From YA12-FULL-51-18 sp041665305 (GTDB lineage Bacteria > Elusimicrobiota > Elusimicrobia > Elusimicrobiales > UBA9959), in contig JBAYJD010000013.1 in the NCBI GenBank assembly GCA_041665305.1, forward strand, positions 1 to 60,476: 60,476 nt of DNA. The letters are read 5' to 3'. Each line of letters starts with the position of its first letter. The first letter of the stretch is position 1. Below are positions 40,781 to 48,667 of the stretch, piece by piece. Both the position numbers and the translations under genes were made by a program. The notes under the pieces are model-generated. The model saw only the letters and a program-made list of their open reading frames with translations. It ran no database searches and was not told the DNA's origin.

Positions 40781-40951
40781 TCAGCGCCTGAGCCCGCAAG
40801 CGGTAAAGAACTCTTCGCGCAGTTTAATGAACCGGCGCGGAGTTTCCGCCGTGGACGGGGTTTCAAGGTCCATGCCGAAGGCCGTAAATATTTCCGACGC
40901 GTAGCCTTCGAACCTGCGCAGCTGTTCGTCGCTTACATTGCGCCGGTTCAA
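40781..40951 (-). pseudogene. folE: GTP cyclohydrolase I (FolE) N-terminal fragment
   Basis: The minus strand reads ALNRRNVSDEQLRRFEGYAS, then EIFTAFGMDLETPSTAETP and RRFIKLREEFFTACGLRR before a stop. The helix followed by GMDLxTPxTxxTPRRF is the entry to the FolE/GTP cyclohydrolase I domain, but the protein ends just after it, before any zinc or GTP-binding residue. There is no good start codon (TTG at 40951 is the nearest), and the frame stays open upstream in low-quality sequence. I read it as a truncated pseudogene; the following oxidoreductase start lies 18 bp away. Confidence 0.6.
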
Positions 40952-41317
40952 GGCCGGCGCCGAGGCAAAGGTCTCTTCATCCGTTTCAAGCTGGGGCGTA
41001 TTGTTTTCTCCGTGATCCCGTCCTTCGCGCGCACCGGGCCGTCGTTCAAATGATACGCTAACTTCCGCGCCGGAACAACCGGCGAATTCCTTTTATTATT
41101 GACCTTTTTCCACGTGTCCGGCGTACGGTTTTTTATTAAAATGCCTGACAAACTCCCGCCTGGCGGCGCAGGGACGATCCGAAACGGAAAGAAGTCGATT
41201 AAAAACAGAAATCGGCGATTGCGCGCCGGGCGATTATTCCGGTATCCTACAAAGGCGGCGGGGCTCTTAGGGAGGAATTTCTTTTACATACTACAAACTG
41301 GAGTGACGGGAGGAACT
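40952..41317. other. Gene-free gap between folE remnant and metal-binding protein gene
   Basis: This 366-bp stretch contains degraded coding-like sequence continuous with the folE fragment up to about 41090 and then an AT-richer section (41090-41300) that should hold the promoter of the plus-strand gene at 41318. I see no RNA gene, hairpin or clear promoter hexamers in it. Confidence 0.5.
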
Positions 41318-41863
41318 ATGAAAACGATAGGCATATTAATACTGATCGCGGTCCTGGCCGCGGGGAGCGCAACGGCCGCCGCAGCGCGCGGTCCGGGACA
41401 AGCCGGGCGGCCGCACAAAAAAAGCATGTGCACCGGCATGTGGCTTGAGCGCACGGCTGGAACGACAACGAGCGTGGCGGAGATCGAAGACGGGGTGGAG
41501 GTCCTTATCACCTCTACGGACCCCGTGACAGCCGCGAAATTGCAGACGGACGCTCCGGATTATTACGCCAAAAAGAAAGACACCGATTGCGGCTGCTGCG
41601 CCGCCGCCCTGACCGGGGCCTCCACCGTAGTGGAGAACATAAACAACGGGGTTAAGGTCACCATCACGGCGAAGGAACCCGCGCTGGCCGGGAAAATTAA
41701 GGCCGCCGGCTGCGCTATGGGCCGCCCGAAAGCGGCAAAAAAATCCGCTCCCGTAAAAACAATGAAGAAAACCGTCAAATGGGTCTGTCCCATGGGCGAA
41801 TACGAGAGCGACAAGCCCGGCAAGTGCCCCAAGTGCGGCATGACCCTGGTGCGAAAGAAATAA
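41318..41863 (+). CDS. Periplasmic heavy-metal-binding protein (HMBD)
   Basis: 181 residues from the ATG at 41318 with GGAGG five bases upstream; the longer frame from 41099 is rejected. Signal peptide 1-22 (MKTIGILILIAVLAAGSATA). A Cys/Met-containing stretch (KKSMCTGMW), a CGCC motif near residue 90, and a C-terminal heavy-metal-binding domain WVCPMGEYESDKPGKCPKCG with the YxCPM...KCPKCGM pattern seen at the start of CusB/CopB-type metal exporters. It probably binds copper or a similar ion in the periplasm. A dispersed repeat follows the stop codon. No exporter genes are adjacent. Confidence 0.75.
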   Translation: MKTIGILILIAVLAAGSATAAAARGPGQAGRPHKKSMCTGMWLERTAGTTTSVAEIEDGVEVLITSTDPVTAAKLQTDAPDYYAKKKDTDCGCCAAALTGASTVVENINNGVKVTITAKEPALAGKIKAAGCAMGRPKAAKKSAPVKTMKKTVKWVCPMGEYESDKPGKCPKCGMTLVRKK

Positions 41864-41893
41864 GGAGTTTCCCCTCCACTCCTGCACCGGGAG

Positions 41894-41928
41894 GGATAAG
41901 GCCCCGTGTCGGGCGCGATAAAATGTCG
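41894..41928. repeat. 35-bp dispersed element, copy 2 (inverted)
   Basis: Reverse complement matches 21294-21328 at 31 of 35 positions; the four differences are two adjacent pairs (TA/CG and TT/CC) flanking the CCCGACACGGGG core. It lies between convergent genes, as does copy 1. Confidence 0.75.
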
Positions 41929-41940
41929 TCTTACTACGTT

Positions 41941-42330
41941 TTATTCCGCCTGGGCGTCGATCTCGAATTCCGGCGGATCAGCGAGGTGCCGCTTTACCGT
42001 GCAAAGTTCCGCCGATTTGATTAGCGCGGCCTTATACTGCTGCGGAAAACCTTTGGGGAGCGCTATCTGCATCTTCACTTTTTTCACCAGATGAGAGGCC
42101 TCATCCCAGTCGAAAGAAAGATTTATTTTAAACCCCTCCGTGGGAAGACCGCGGCTCTGCAGGAATCCCACCGCGAATATACCGGCGCAGGTCCCCAATG
42201 AGGCCAGGAAGAGGTCGAAAGGCGTAGGCGCCGAGCCGTTCCCGCCGGCGCTTTCGGGTTGATCTGTCTTGATCTCGAAACCGTGAAACGACGCGTTGAT
42301 CTTCTTATTTCCGCCGAAAGTAATTTCCAT
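41941..42330 (-). CDS. OsmC-family protein
   Basis: 129 residues, slightly short for OsmC/Ohr proteins. Both redox cysteines are in place: FLASLGTCAGIFAVGFLQ and ELCTVKRHL, and the N-terminal TPFDLFLASLGTC is the family hallmark. OsmC/YhfA proteins reduce organic hydroperoxides in the cytoplasm using thiols. AGGAG lies nine bases before the ATG. It is preceded by a 19-bp palindrome (42386-42404) and, further up, by the independent small-RNA gene ending at about 42405. Confidence 0.88.
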   Translation of the reverse strand: MEITFGGNKKINASFHGFEIKTDQPESAGGNGSAPTPFDLFLASLGTCAGIFAVGFLQSRGLPTEGFKINLSFDWDEASHLVKKVKMQIALPKGFPQQYKAALIKSAELCTVKRHLADPPEFEIDAQAE

Positions 42331-42385
42331 GTTCGATATCTCCTTTTGCTTCCGTAATTTAAAAATGGAACTTTCATCCCCAAGC

Positions 42386-42404
42386 GTACGCGCGCCGCGC
42401 GTAC
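42386..42404. promoter_or_regulatory. 19-bp perfect GC palindrome upstream of the OsmC gene
   Basis: GTACGCGCG and CGCGCGTAC flank a single central base. It lies 56 bp before the OsmC start and just past the terminator of the small RNA. It could be an operator or a second hairpin; no family is recognised. Confidence 0.5.
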
Positions 42405-42495
42405 AAACACAAAACCCCGGGCTTACGCCCAGGGCATGGTCCTGATATTTCTTGTTCCAGGTTCGAAACTCAAAATCCGGTTACTAAACTACTAC
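42405..42495 (-). ncRNA. Small RNA, copy A of a two-copy family
   Basis: About 90 nt, transcribed leftward from a promoter at 42502-42530 and ending at hairpin 42415-42434 followed by TTTTGTGTTT. The stem reads CCCUGGGC-GUAA-GCCCGGGG on the minus strand: eight pairs including a G-U that would be a C-A mismatch on the other strand, capped by a GNRA tetraloop. The 3' 68 nt differ from copy B (51911-51978) at only two positions, one of them inside the tetraloop (GUAA versus GCAA). No start codon or coding potential is shared. It contains two GGA trinucleotides and a CCUG...CAGG pairing. Confidence 0.75.
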
Positions 42496-42501
42496 ATGAA
42501 T

Positions 42502-42530
42502 ATCATAGCATTTAGTTTAAATCTTAACAA
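42502..42530 (-). promoter_or_regulatory. Promoter of small RNA copy A
   Basis: Minus strand: TTGTTA (42525-42530), 17-base spacer, TATGAT (42502-42507). The same hexamer positions and spacer length occur at copy B. Confidence 0.75.
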
Positions 42531-42542
42531 GGAGAATAAATC

Positions 42543-42563
42543 GCCCGCCCCTAAAAGGCGGGC
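42543..42563 (-). terminator. Terminator at the end of the kdp operon
   Basis: Perfect seven-bp stem GCCCGCC / GGCGGGC with a seven-base loop, followed on the minus strand by GATTTATT. It is 125 bp past the kdpE stop and immediately upstream of the small-RNA promoter, insulating the two. A remnant-like frame between 42589 and 42660 is described among the rejected items. Confidence 0.7.
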
Positions 42564-42687
42564 TTCTTGCGCATAATGCTTTTTTTTATCATTCCGTCCT
42601 CAGTGCGTAAGCCGGTTGCAGATCGGCCGCCGCCAGGGCAGGTGCGAAGCGCAATTCAGGCGATCAGGACGAAGTTGCGCGAAACGC

Positions 42688-43374
42688 TCAGAGATTAATA
42701 CGATAGCCCACTCCGGGGTCGGTAATGATGAAACCGCGCAGGCCGGGGTTGCTGTCTTGCAATTTCCGGCGGAGCTGACCGACATAAATGCGCAGATAGT
42801 GGGCCTGCTCTACGGCGTGTGGGCCCCAAATTTCCGCCAGCAGATGTGATTGCGTCACTATTTTCCCGGCATGGCTCACCAGCGCCTTAAGCAGGTTGAA
42901 TTCTGTGGCCGTTAAATGGATTTCCCGCCCCTCTACGGAAACCTGCCGCTTCCCGAAATCTATTTCGAGCGGGCCATGCCTGAAGGCGATGTCGTCCTGC
43001 AGATTTACCGAATGGCGCAGCGCCACACGGATCCTTGCCAGCAGTTCCGTCAGGCTGAAGGGTTTTACCAGATAGTCGTCCGCCCCGGAATCGAGCAGCA
43101 ATTCTTTGTCGGCTTCCGCTCTTTTTACCGTAAGGACGATCACAGGCACTCTTGAAAATTCCCGTATTTTCTTCAACACGGCAACCCCGTCCAGATCCGG
43201 TAAATTAAGGTCCAGGATCACCACATCAGGATGCCCCTCGGCGGCAGCTTTTGCGCCTTCCTGCCCCGTTTTTGCCTGCAAGACCGCATAACCCTTGGCT
43301 GTCAGGCTGGCGTCCATGAACCGTCGTATGGACTTTTCATCGTCGATAACCAGGATCCTGGCGCCCGGTTTCAT
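42688..43374 (-). CDS. kdpE: Response regulator KdpE
   Basis: 228 residues of the OmpR family: receiver (acidic IDDEKS, phospho-Asp in VVILDLNLPD, Lys in YLVKPFS) and winged-helix DNA-binding domain ending GVGYRINL. WGPHAVEQAHYLRIYVGQLRRKLQ is the KdpE-type recognition helix region. It activates kdpFABC when phosphorylated by KdpD. Its start overlaps the end of kdpD by four bases. Candidate target repeats lie upstream of kdpF at 50493-50531. Confidence 0.95.
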   Translation of the reverse strand: MKPGARILVIDDEKSIRRFMDASLTAKGYAVLQAKTGQEGAKAAAEGHPDVVILDLNLPDLDGVAVLKKIREFSRVPVIVLTVKRAEADKELLLDSGADDYLVKPFSLTELLARIRVALRHSVNLQDDIAFRHGPLEIDFGKRQVSVEGREIHLTATEFNLLKALVSHAGKIVTQSHLLAEIWGPHAVEQAHYLRIYVGQLRRKLQDSNPGLRGFIITDPGVGYRINL

Positions 43375-46046
43375 TTGCCCTCCAGATCTGGCTGCGGTTC
43401 GAGCGGCAGCGCCAGCAGGAATTGGGCGCCGCCGTCCTTGCGGTTGGACGCCGTTATGGAACCGTTGTGAAGTTCGGCCGCGGCTTTTGCTATGGCAAGA
43501 CCGAGCCCCGTGCCGCCGGCCGGGGCGCCCGGGACCCGGAAGAACCGCTCGAACACCTTGCCCAAATATTCCGGCGGTATGCCCCGGCCGCTGTCGGCGA
43601 TGCGTATCATTATTTTTTCGTCCTCGGTAAACGCGGTCAACTCGATTCTGCCGCCGGGCTGGGTATAATTGAGCGCATTGGACAAAATATTCCCCAAAGC
43701 CTGCTCCATAAGCGAATAATCGGCGTGTAGATAAGGAAGTTTTTCCGGGATCTCCAGCCGCAGTTCATGACCGCGCAGTTTCTGACGCAGCTTTGCGGCG
43801 CATGACTCCGCTAATTCGCGCGCGTCGAACCATTCTTTTTTAAGGCTTAGCGTCCCGGAAGACAGACGGGACATGTCCAGGATATTCGTCACTTCCCCGT
43901 TCAACCGCTCGGCGGACTCGGAAAGTTCGTCCAGGATCTGCCTGCGAGCTTTGGGGTCGGAGATAACTTTGTCGTCCTCCAAAGCCGAGGCTAGCCCTAT
44001 TATGGCCGTGATCGGGGTCTTTATCTCGTGGGAGACGCTGTTCAGTATGGTCTGGTAAAGTTTCTCCGAGCGCTTCAACTCTTCCGCGGACTGCGCCTGC
44101 TCCCTGTAAAGCTCCTGCTTAAAATAGAACGCGATCTGCCCGCATATGGCAAGCATCAGGCTTTTGGCTTCCTCCCCGAGAGGCGTTCCCGGGTTGTTCG
44201 GCATGTAGGCCAATACTCCCGTGACCTTGCCGTACGCTGTCAGCGGCATGTATAGCGCCTGGGAGGAGCTCAAAGTATCCGTGCTCCAGCCGGCCTCCTT
44301 GCCGTTATCCAGCGCCCACTTCGCCACCGCCCATTCCCGCGCGTCCGAAAGCCAGCGATAGGGAGCGGCGGTAGTGGTTTCAAAATCTTGCCCGCCTTTG
44401 GCGAAGATCACTTCAAAAGAGCCGCCGAAAAAACCGCGCATTTTGTCCATCACGGTTTGAAGGCACTCTTTGCGCCTGGATTGAAAAGCGAATTGAGCCA
44501 GGATATCCAGCATCGCGTCGCTTGATCTTTCTTTTACCCGCAAAAGCTGCTGATTGCGGAGTATGCGGTGGCTTAAGAGCCCTGTTATGGCGGCGACCAG
44601 CAGGTAGGTCAGGCACATCAGCGCGTCTTCCGGGCGCGTGATGGCGAATGTGTATTTCGGCGGGATGAAAAAGAAATTCCAGGCCAAGGCGCTTAAGACG
44701 GCGGATAACAGTATGGGCCCGGCGGTAAAGAAGGCGCCGGCGCCCAGCACGGCAAGCAGATACAAAAACCCGACCGCCTGATAACTTACCGCCGGAGCGA
44801 GCAGGGCTCCCAGGATGGTTATCGCGCCCGTCAAAACGAGCGCGGATCGGTAGGGTCGTTTGCCGGCCAAAAATGAAAACGGCGGATAAAATCTTTCTTT
44901 CGAACCGGTGGACAACGGCTCGTCGCACAACACCTGGACATCTATATCCGTTTCTGCCAGGAGTCTGCCTAGCAATGAAGGCCGCAGCCTGGAAAAAAAC
45001 TTGCGGCTAGGCCTGCCCATGAGGAGTTTCGTCACTCCGTGCTGCTTCCCTGTTCTTGCGATAGCGGAAACCAGATCGGTGTCCGTAGTCGTGATTATGG
45101 CCGCGCCGAGATTGCGCGCGAGTTCGATGTTTTCTGAAAGCCTGTGCTTGTCCTCCTGCGATAAAGCGATTCCGGTGTCCACATGCAGGGCGAGCCAGTC
45201 GGCTTCCGCCGCGAACGCGATTTTTCGGGCCGCGCGGATAAGTCTGCGCGAATGCGGGCTGTGGCTTACGGCCACCAGCAACTTATCATGGGCCGATTTT
45301 GCCCCCTTACCGGCGGAGGACAGTTCCCGCAAGTCATTGCCCACCACCTCGCCTGCGAAGCGCAGCGCTATCTCGCGCAAAGCGGTCAGCTTGTCCTGGC
45401 GGAAGAAATTATCAGCCGCGCGGACCGCTTTTTCGCCCAGATATACTTTTCCCTCGGCGAGTCTTTCCAGCAGCGTTTCAGGAGGGAGGTCCACCAGTTC
45501 GATCTGTTCGGCGCGGTCTATGACCGAATCCGGCACCGTTTCGCGCACTACGATGCCGGTCGCAAGTTCCACATCCTCCTTGCGGCTTTCCACATGCTGG
45601 ATATTAAGCGTGGTGTAGACATTGATCCCATGATCCAGCAACTCCACTATATCCTGCCAGCGTTTGTCATGGCGCGAGCCGGGCACATTCGTGTGCGCCA
45701 GTTCGTCCACCAGGGCATATTCGGGCTTACGCTTCAAAAGGGCGTCCATGTCCAGTTCGGCGAACTCTTTATCCCTGTATGAAACGCCCGTTCTCGGGAG
45801 CAACGGGATGTTTTCCAGCAGCTTTTGTGTTTCCGCGCGGCCGTGCGTCTCCACTATTGCGGCCAAGACATTTGCGCCGTCTTTCATGAGGGCGTGAGCC
45901 GCCTCCAGCATGGCGTAAGTCTTGCCGACGCCGGCCGACATGCCCAGGAATATTTTAAGTTTGCCGCCCTTTTCCCTTTCCTGGGCCTTCTTAAGCGATT
46001 TTAAAAGTTCGTCCGGGTCGGGCCGGACCGCGTCATTGTTAGTCAT
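43371..46046 (-). CDS. kdpD: Sensor histidine kinase KdpD
   Basis: 891 residues from the ATG at 46046 (MTNNDAVRPDPDELLKSL), preferred over 46061 because it matches known KdpD N-termini. KdpD domain with Walker A GMSAGVGKTYAML and VDELAHTNVPGSRH, a universal-stress-protein domain (about 245-370), four closely spaced membrane helices (about 395-490), a GAF-like domain, HisKA with His in SVSHEIKTPITAI and HATPase with NILSNALNYTQPGG and GTGLGLAIAKAAA. It senses K+ limitation and phosphorylates KdpE. Full length, no truncation. It overlaps kdpC by eight bases. Confidence 0.96.
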   Translation of the reverse strand: MTNNDAVRPDPDELLKSLKKAQEREKGGKLKIFLGMSAGVGKTYAMLEAAHALMKDGANVLAAIVETHGRAETQKLLENIPLLPRTGVSYRDKEFAELDMDALLKRKPEYALVDELAHTNVPGSRHDKRWQDIVELLDHGINVYTTLNIQHVESRKEDVELATGIVVRETVPDSVIDRAEQIELVDLPPETLLERLAEGKVYLGEKAVRAADNFFRQDKLTALREIALRFAGEVVGNDLRELSSAGKGAKSAHDKLLVAVSHSPHSRRLIRAARKIAFAAEADWLALHVDTGIALSQEDKHRLSENIELARNLGAAIITTTDTDLVSAIARTGKQHGVTKLLMGRPSRKFFSRLRPSLLGRLLAETDIDVQVLCDEPLSTGSKERFYPPFSFLAGKRPYRSALVLTGAITILGALLAPAVSYQAVGFLYLLAVLGAGAFFTAGPILLSAVLSALAWNFFFIPPKYTFAITRPEDALMCLTYLLVAAITGLLSHRILRNQQLLRVKERSSDAMLDILAQFAFQSRRKECLQTVMDKMRGFFGGSFEVIFAKGGQDFETTTAAPYRWLSDAREWAVAKWALDNGKEAGWSTDTLSSSQALYMPLTAYGKVTGVLAYMPNNPGTPLGEEAKSLMLAICGQIAFYFKQELYREQAQSAEELKRSEKLYQTILNSVSHEIKTPITAIIGLASALEDDKVISDPKARRQILDELSESAERLNGEVTNILDMSRLSSGTLSLKKEWFDARELAESCAAKLRQKLRGHELRLEIPEKLPYLHADYSLMEQALGNILSNALNYTQPGGRIELTAFTEDEKIMIRIADSGRGIPPEYLGKVFERFFRVPGAPAGGTGLGLAIAKAAAELHNGSITASNRKDGGAQFLLALPLEPQPDLEGK

Positions 46047-46590
46047 TTGGGTATTTCTCATCCAGCTTCATATTGAGCAGCAGAACATTGACCCTTGGTT
46101 CGCCTAGAAAACCGTCCTGCCTCGGTTCAGCCATACCGTCAACTAAGGATATAATATCAACTTTCGCAACACCCCGCGCTTTCGCAACCCTGTCACATTG
46201 AATGAACGCCGCTGCCGGGCTGAGATGCGGGTCAAGACCGCTGCCGGACGCAAAGACCAGATCGGCGGGCACATCCACGCCTCCGAATTTCCCCCCGCGT
46301 TTTTTCATGGTATCCCGCAATTGTCGGCTGGTCAACGATAAATTGCTTCCGCCGGACGGCATGGGGTTATATGCTATCGCCGATGGCCGCGGCCAAAAAT
46401 ACCCGGGCTTGGTGAAATTCTGTCCTATAAGCTCCGCGCCGACCGCTTTGCCGCCGTGGATAATAACCCCTCCCTCGGCTTTATCGCTAAAAAACGCTTT
46501 CGCATAAACCCATACGGTAAGCGGGTATACGATGCCGGTTACGACCGTCATGCAGACGAATAATTTTACGGCGGTAATCAGGGTTCTCAT
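46039..46590 (-). CDS. kdpC: K+-transporting ATPase subunit KdpC
   Basis: 183 residues: one N-terminal membrane helix (about 8-28), GVIIHGGKAVGAELIGQNF, FWPRPSAI and a C-terminal ASGSGLDPHLSPAAAFIQ, all KdpC hallmarks. It stabilises the KdpA-KdpB complex and raises ATP affinity. Start lies two bases after the kdpB stop. Confidence 0.96.
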   Translation of the reverse strand: MRTLITAVKLFVCMTVVTGIVYPLTVWVYAKAFFSDKAEGGVIIHGGKAVGAELIGQNFTKPGYFWPRPSAIAYNPMPSGGSNLSLTSRQLRDTMKKRGGKFGGVDVPADLVFASGSGLDPHLSPAAAFIQCDRVAKARGVAKVDIISLVDGMAEPRQDGFLGEPRVNVLLLNMKLDEKYPND

Positions 46591-46592
46591 TT

Positions 46593-48665
46593 TTATCTCA
46601 CCAGCCCGGCGGCAACGATAAACAGATCCAGCAATTTAATGCCGATAAAGGGCGCGATGACTCCTCCTGCCCCGTAAATAAGCATATTCCGGCGCAGCAA
46701 GGTCTGCGCATCCACAGCGGAGTATTTAACGCCGCGCAAAGCCAGTGGAATGAGCGCCGCTATTATCAGCGCGTTGAATATCACCGCGCTCAGGATCGCG
46801 CTTTGCGGAGAATGCAAACGCATTATATTCAACGCTGAAAGCGGTCCATCCTGACCTTTAACGGCATACAAAGCCCCGAAAACCGCCGGGATAATGGCGA
46901 AATACTTGGCGACATCGTTGGAGATGCTGAATGTGGTCAGCGAGCCGCGCGTCATCAGCAATTGTTTGCCTATCTCAACTATCTCTATAAGCTTCGTCGG
47001 ATTGCTGTCCAGATCCACCATATTGCCCGCTTCCCTCGCCGCCTGGGTGCCCGTGTTCATGGTTACGGCCACATCGGCCTGGGCCAGCGCCGGGGCGTCG
47101 TTCGTGCCGTCGCCGGTCATGGCGACCAGCCTGCCGGACGCCTGTTCGGTCCGTATACGCGCAAGTTTGGATTCGGGCGTGGCCTGCGCCATAAAATCGT
47201 CCACGCCGGCCTCGGCGGCGATGGCGGCGGCCGTAAGCGGGTTATCGCCGGTTATCATCACGGTTTTTATGCCCATTTTCCGCAGCTGCGCGAACCGTTC
47301 CCGTATGCCGCCTTTCACAATATCCTTCAGGTGGATGACGCCGAGTACCTTGCCGTTATCCAGGACCGCAAGCGGCGTACCGCCGAGTTTTGAGATTTCG
47401 GCCTGGGCTTTGTCCAGTTCAGGAGGGAATTCCCCTTTTTTTTCAGCCTTAATAGCGGAAATCGCGCCTTTAAGTATTCTACGCAAAGGTTTATGTTCGG
47501 CGTCCAGCAATTCCACGCCGCTGTACTGCGTTAAAGCCGAGAACGGTATGAACCGCGCTTCATGCGGATGCAGCTCTTTTGCCCGGAGCTGGAATCTGGT
47601 CTTGGCCAGCACGACTATGGAGCGGCCCTCCGGCGTTTCATCGGCAAGCGAAGCCATTTGCGCCGCCTCGGCCAGTTCGATCTCGGAAACTCCGGGCGCG
47701 GTCACGAAAGCCGAGGCCATCCGGTTGCCCAGCGTTATGGTGCCGGTCTTGTCCAGCATAAGGACATCTATATCACCGGCGGCTTCCACCGCCCGGCCGC
47801 TTTTGGCTATCACATTGCGCTGCACCAGCCTGTCCATCCCCGCTATCCCTATCGCGCTCAGCAGGCCGCCGATAGTCGTCGGGATCAGGCATACCAGCAG
47901 CGAAACCAGCACAGGAACCGTGACCAACCCGGACAGATCCTGACCCGCCGCATTCGCGCTGTAATCGGCGAAAAGCTTCAGCGACCCGACGGCCAGCAGG
48001 AAAATTATCGTGAGCGCGGACAGGACCAGGCTTAACGCTATTTCATTGGGCGTTCTTTGCCTGCTGGCATTCTCGATAAGCGCTATCATCCTGTCCACGA
48101 AGCTTTTTCCTGGCTCCGCCGTTATTCGCACGACTATCCGGTCGCTTATTACCCTGGTGCCGCCCGTGACCGCGCTTCTGTCCCCGCCGCTTTCGCGGAT
48201 AACGGGCGCGGATTCGCCGGTTATGGCGGATTCATCCACGCTGGCTATGCCTTCTATCACTTCGCCGTCTCCGGGAACAAAATCCCCGGCTTCGCAGACC
48301 ACGAGATCGTCTTTCGCCAGGCTGGATGCCGGGGCTTTTGTTTCCTTGCCGTTTTTCAGCCGCCGCGCCGTTATCTCCACGCGGGATTTACGGAGAGACT
48401 CCGCGCGCGCTTTCCCGTGGCCTTCCGCCATAGCTTCCGCGAAATTGGCGAACAACACCGTGAACCACAACCACAGCGCGATTTGCAGCTCGAAGCCGGA
48501 AAAACGCGGCAGGCCCCGGATAATGCCGGCGGTCACCATAACCGCGCAGATAAGCGTGACGAACATCACCGGATTCCTGGCCTGGACCGCCGGGTTCAGT
48601 TTCCTGAAAGAATCCGCGCCGGCCTGCACCGCCAACTGTTTGTTCCAAAATGTTTTATTAACCAT
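46593..48665 (-). CDS. kdpB: K+-transporting ATPase ATP-binding subunit KdpB
   Basis: 690 residues from the ATG at 48665, in line with KdpB length; the open frame upstream overlaps kdpA and is not used. P-type ATPase motifs: SAITGESAPV (actuator TGES), phosphorylation site DKTGTITLG with the catalytic Asp, MITGDNPLTA and MTGDGTNDAPALAQAD (hinge). Seven or so membrane helices. It hydrolyses ATP to drive K+ uptake through KdpA. Starts two bases behind the kdpA stop. Confidence 0.96.
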   Translation of the reverse strand: MVNKTFWNKQLAVQAGADSFRKLNPAVQARNPVMFVTLICAVMVTAGIIRGLPRFSGFELQIALWLWFTVLFANFAEAMAEGHGKARAESLRKSRVEITARRLKNGKETKAPASSLAKDDLVVCEAGDFVPGDGEVIEGIASVDESAITGESAPVIRESGGDRSAVTGGTRVISDRIVVRITAEPGKSFVDRMIALIENASRQRTPNEIALSLVLSALTIIFLLAVGSLKLFADYSANAAGQDLSGLVTVPVLVSLLVCLIPTTIGGLLSAIGIAGMDRLVQRNVIAKSGRAVEAAGDIDVLMLDKTGTITLGNRMASAFVTAPGVSEIELAEAAQMASLADETPEGRSIVVLAKTRFQLRAKELHPHEARFIPFSALTQYSGVELLDAEHKPLRRILKGAISAIKAEKKGEFPPELDKAQAEISKLGGTPLAVLDNGKVLGVIHLKDIVKGGIRERFAQLRKMGIKTVMITGDNPLTAAAIAAEAGVDDFMAQATPESKLARIRTEQASGRLVAMTGDGTNDAPALAQADVAVTMNTGTQAAREAGNMVDLDSNPTKLIEIVEIGKQLLMTRGSLTTFSISNDVAKYFAIIPAVFGALYAVKGQDGPLSALNIMRLHSPQSAILSAVIFNALIIAALIPLALRGVKYSAVDAQTLLRRNMLIYGAGGVIAPFIGIKLLDLFIVAAGLVR

Positions 48666-48667
48666 AA

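Noticed and set aside
42411..42480. T-arm-like GGTTCGAAACTC on the plus strand of the repeated element, suggesting a tRNA-like or tmRNA gene
   Set aside because: No acceptor, D or anticodon arm can be formed, and promoter, terminator and loop evidence favour the minus strand.
42589..42660. Short minus-strand frame ending LQPAYALRTE, like the tail of MacB/FtsX-type permeases
   Set aside because: Only about 20 residues with a weak resemblance; too short to call a pseudogene.
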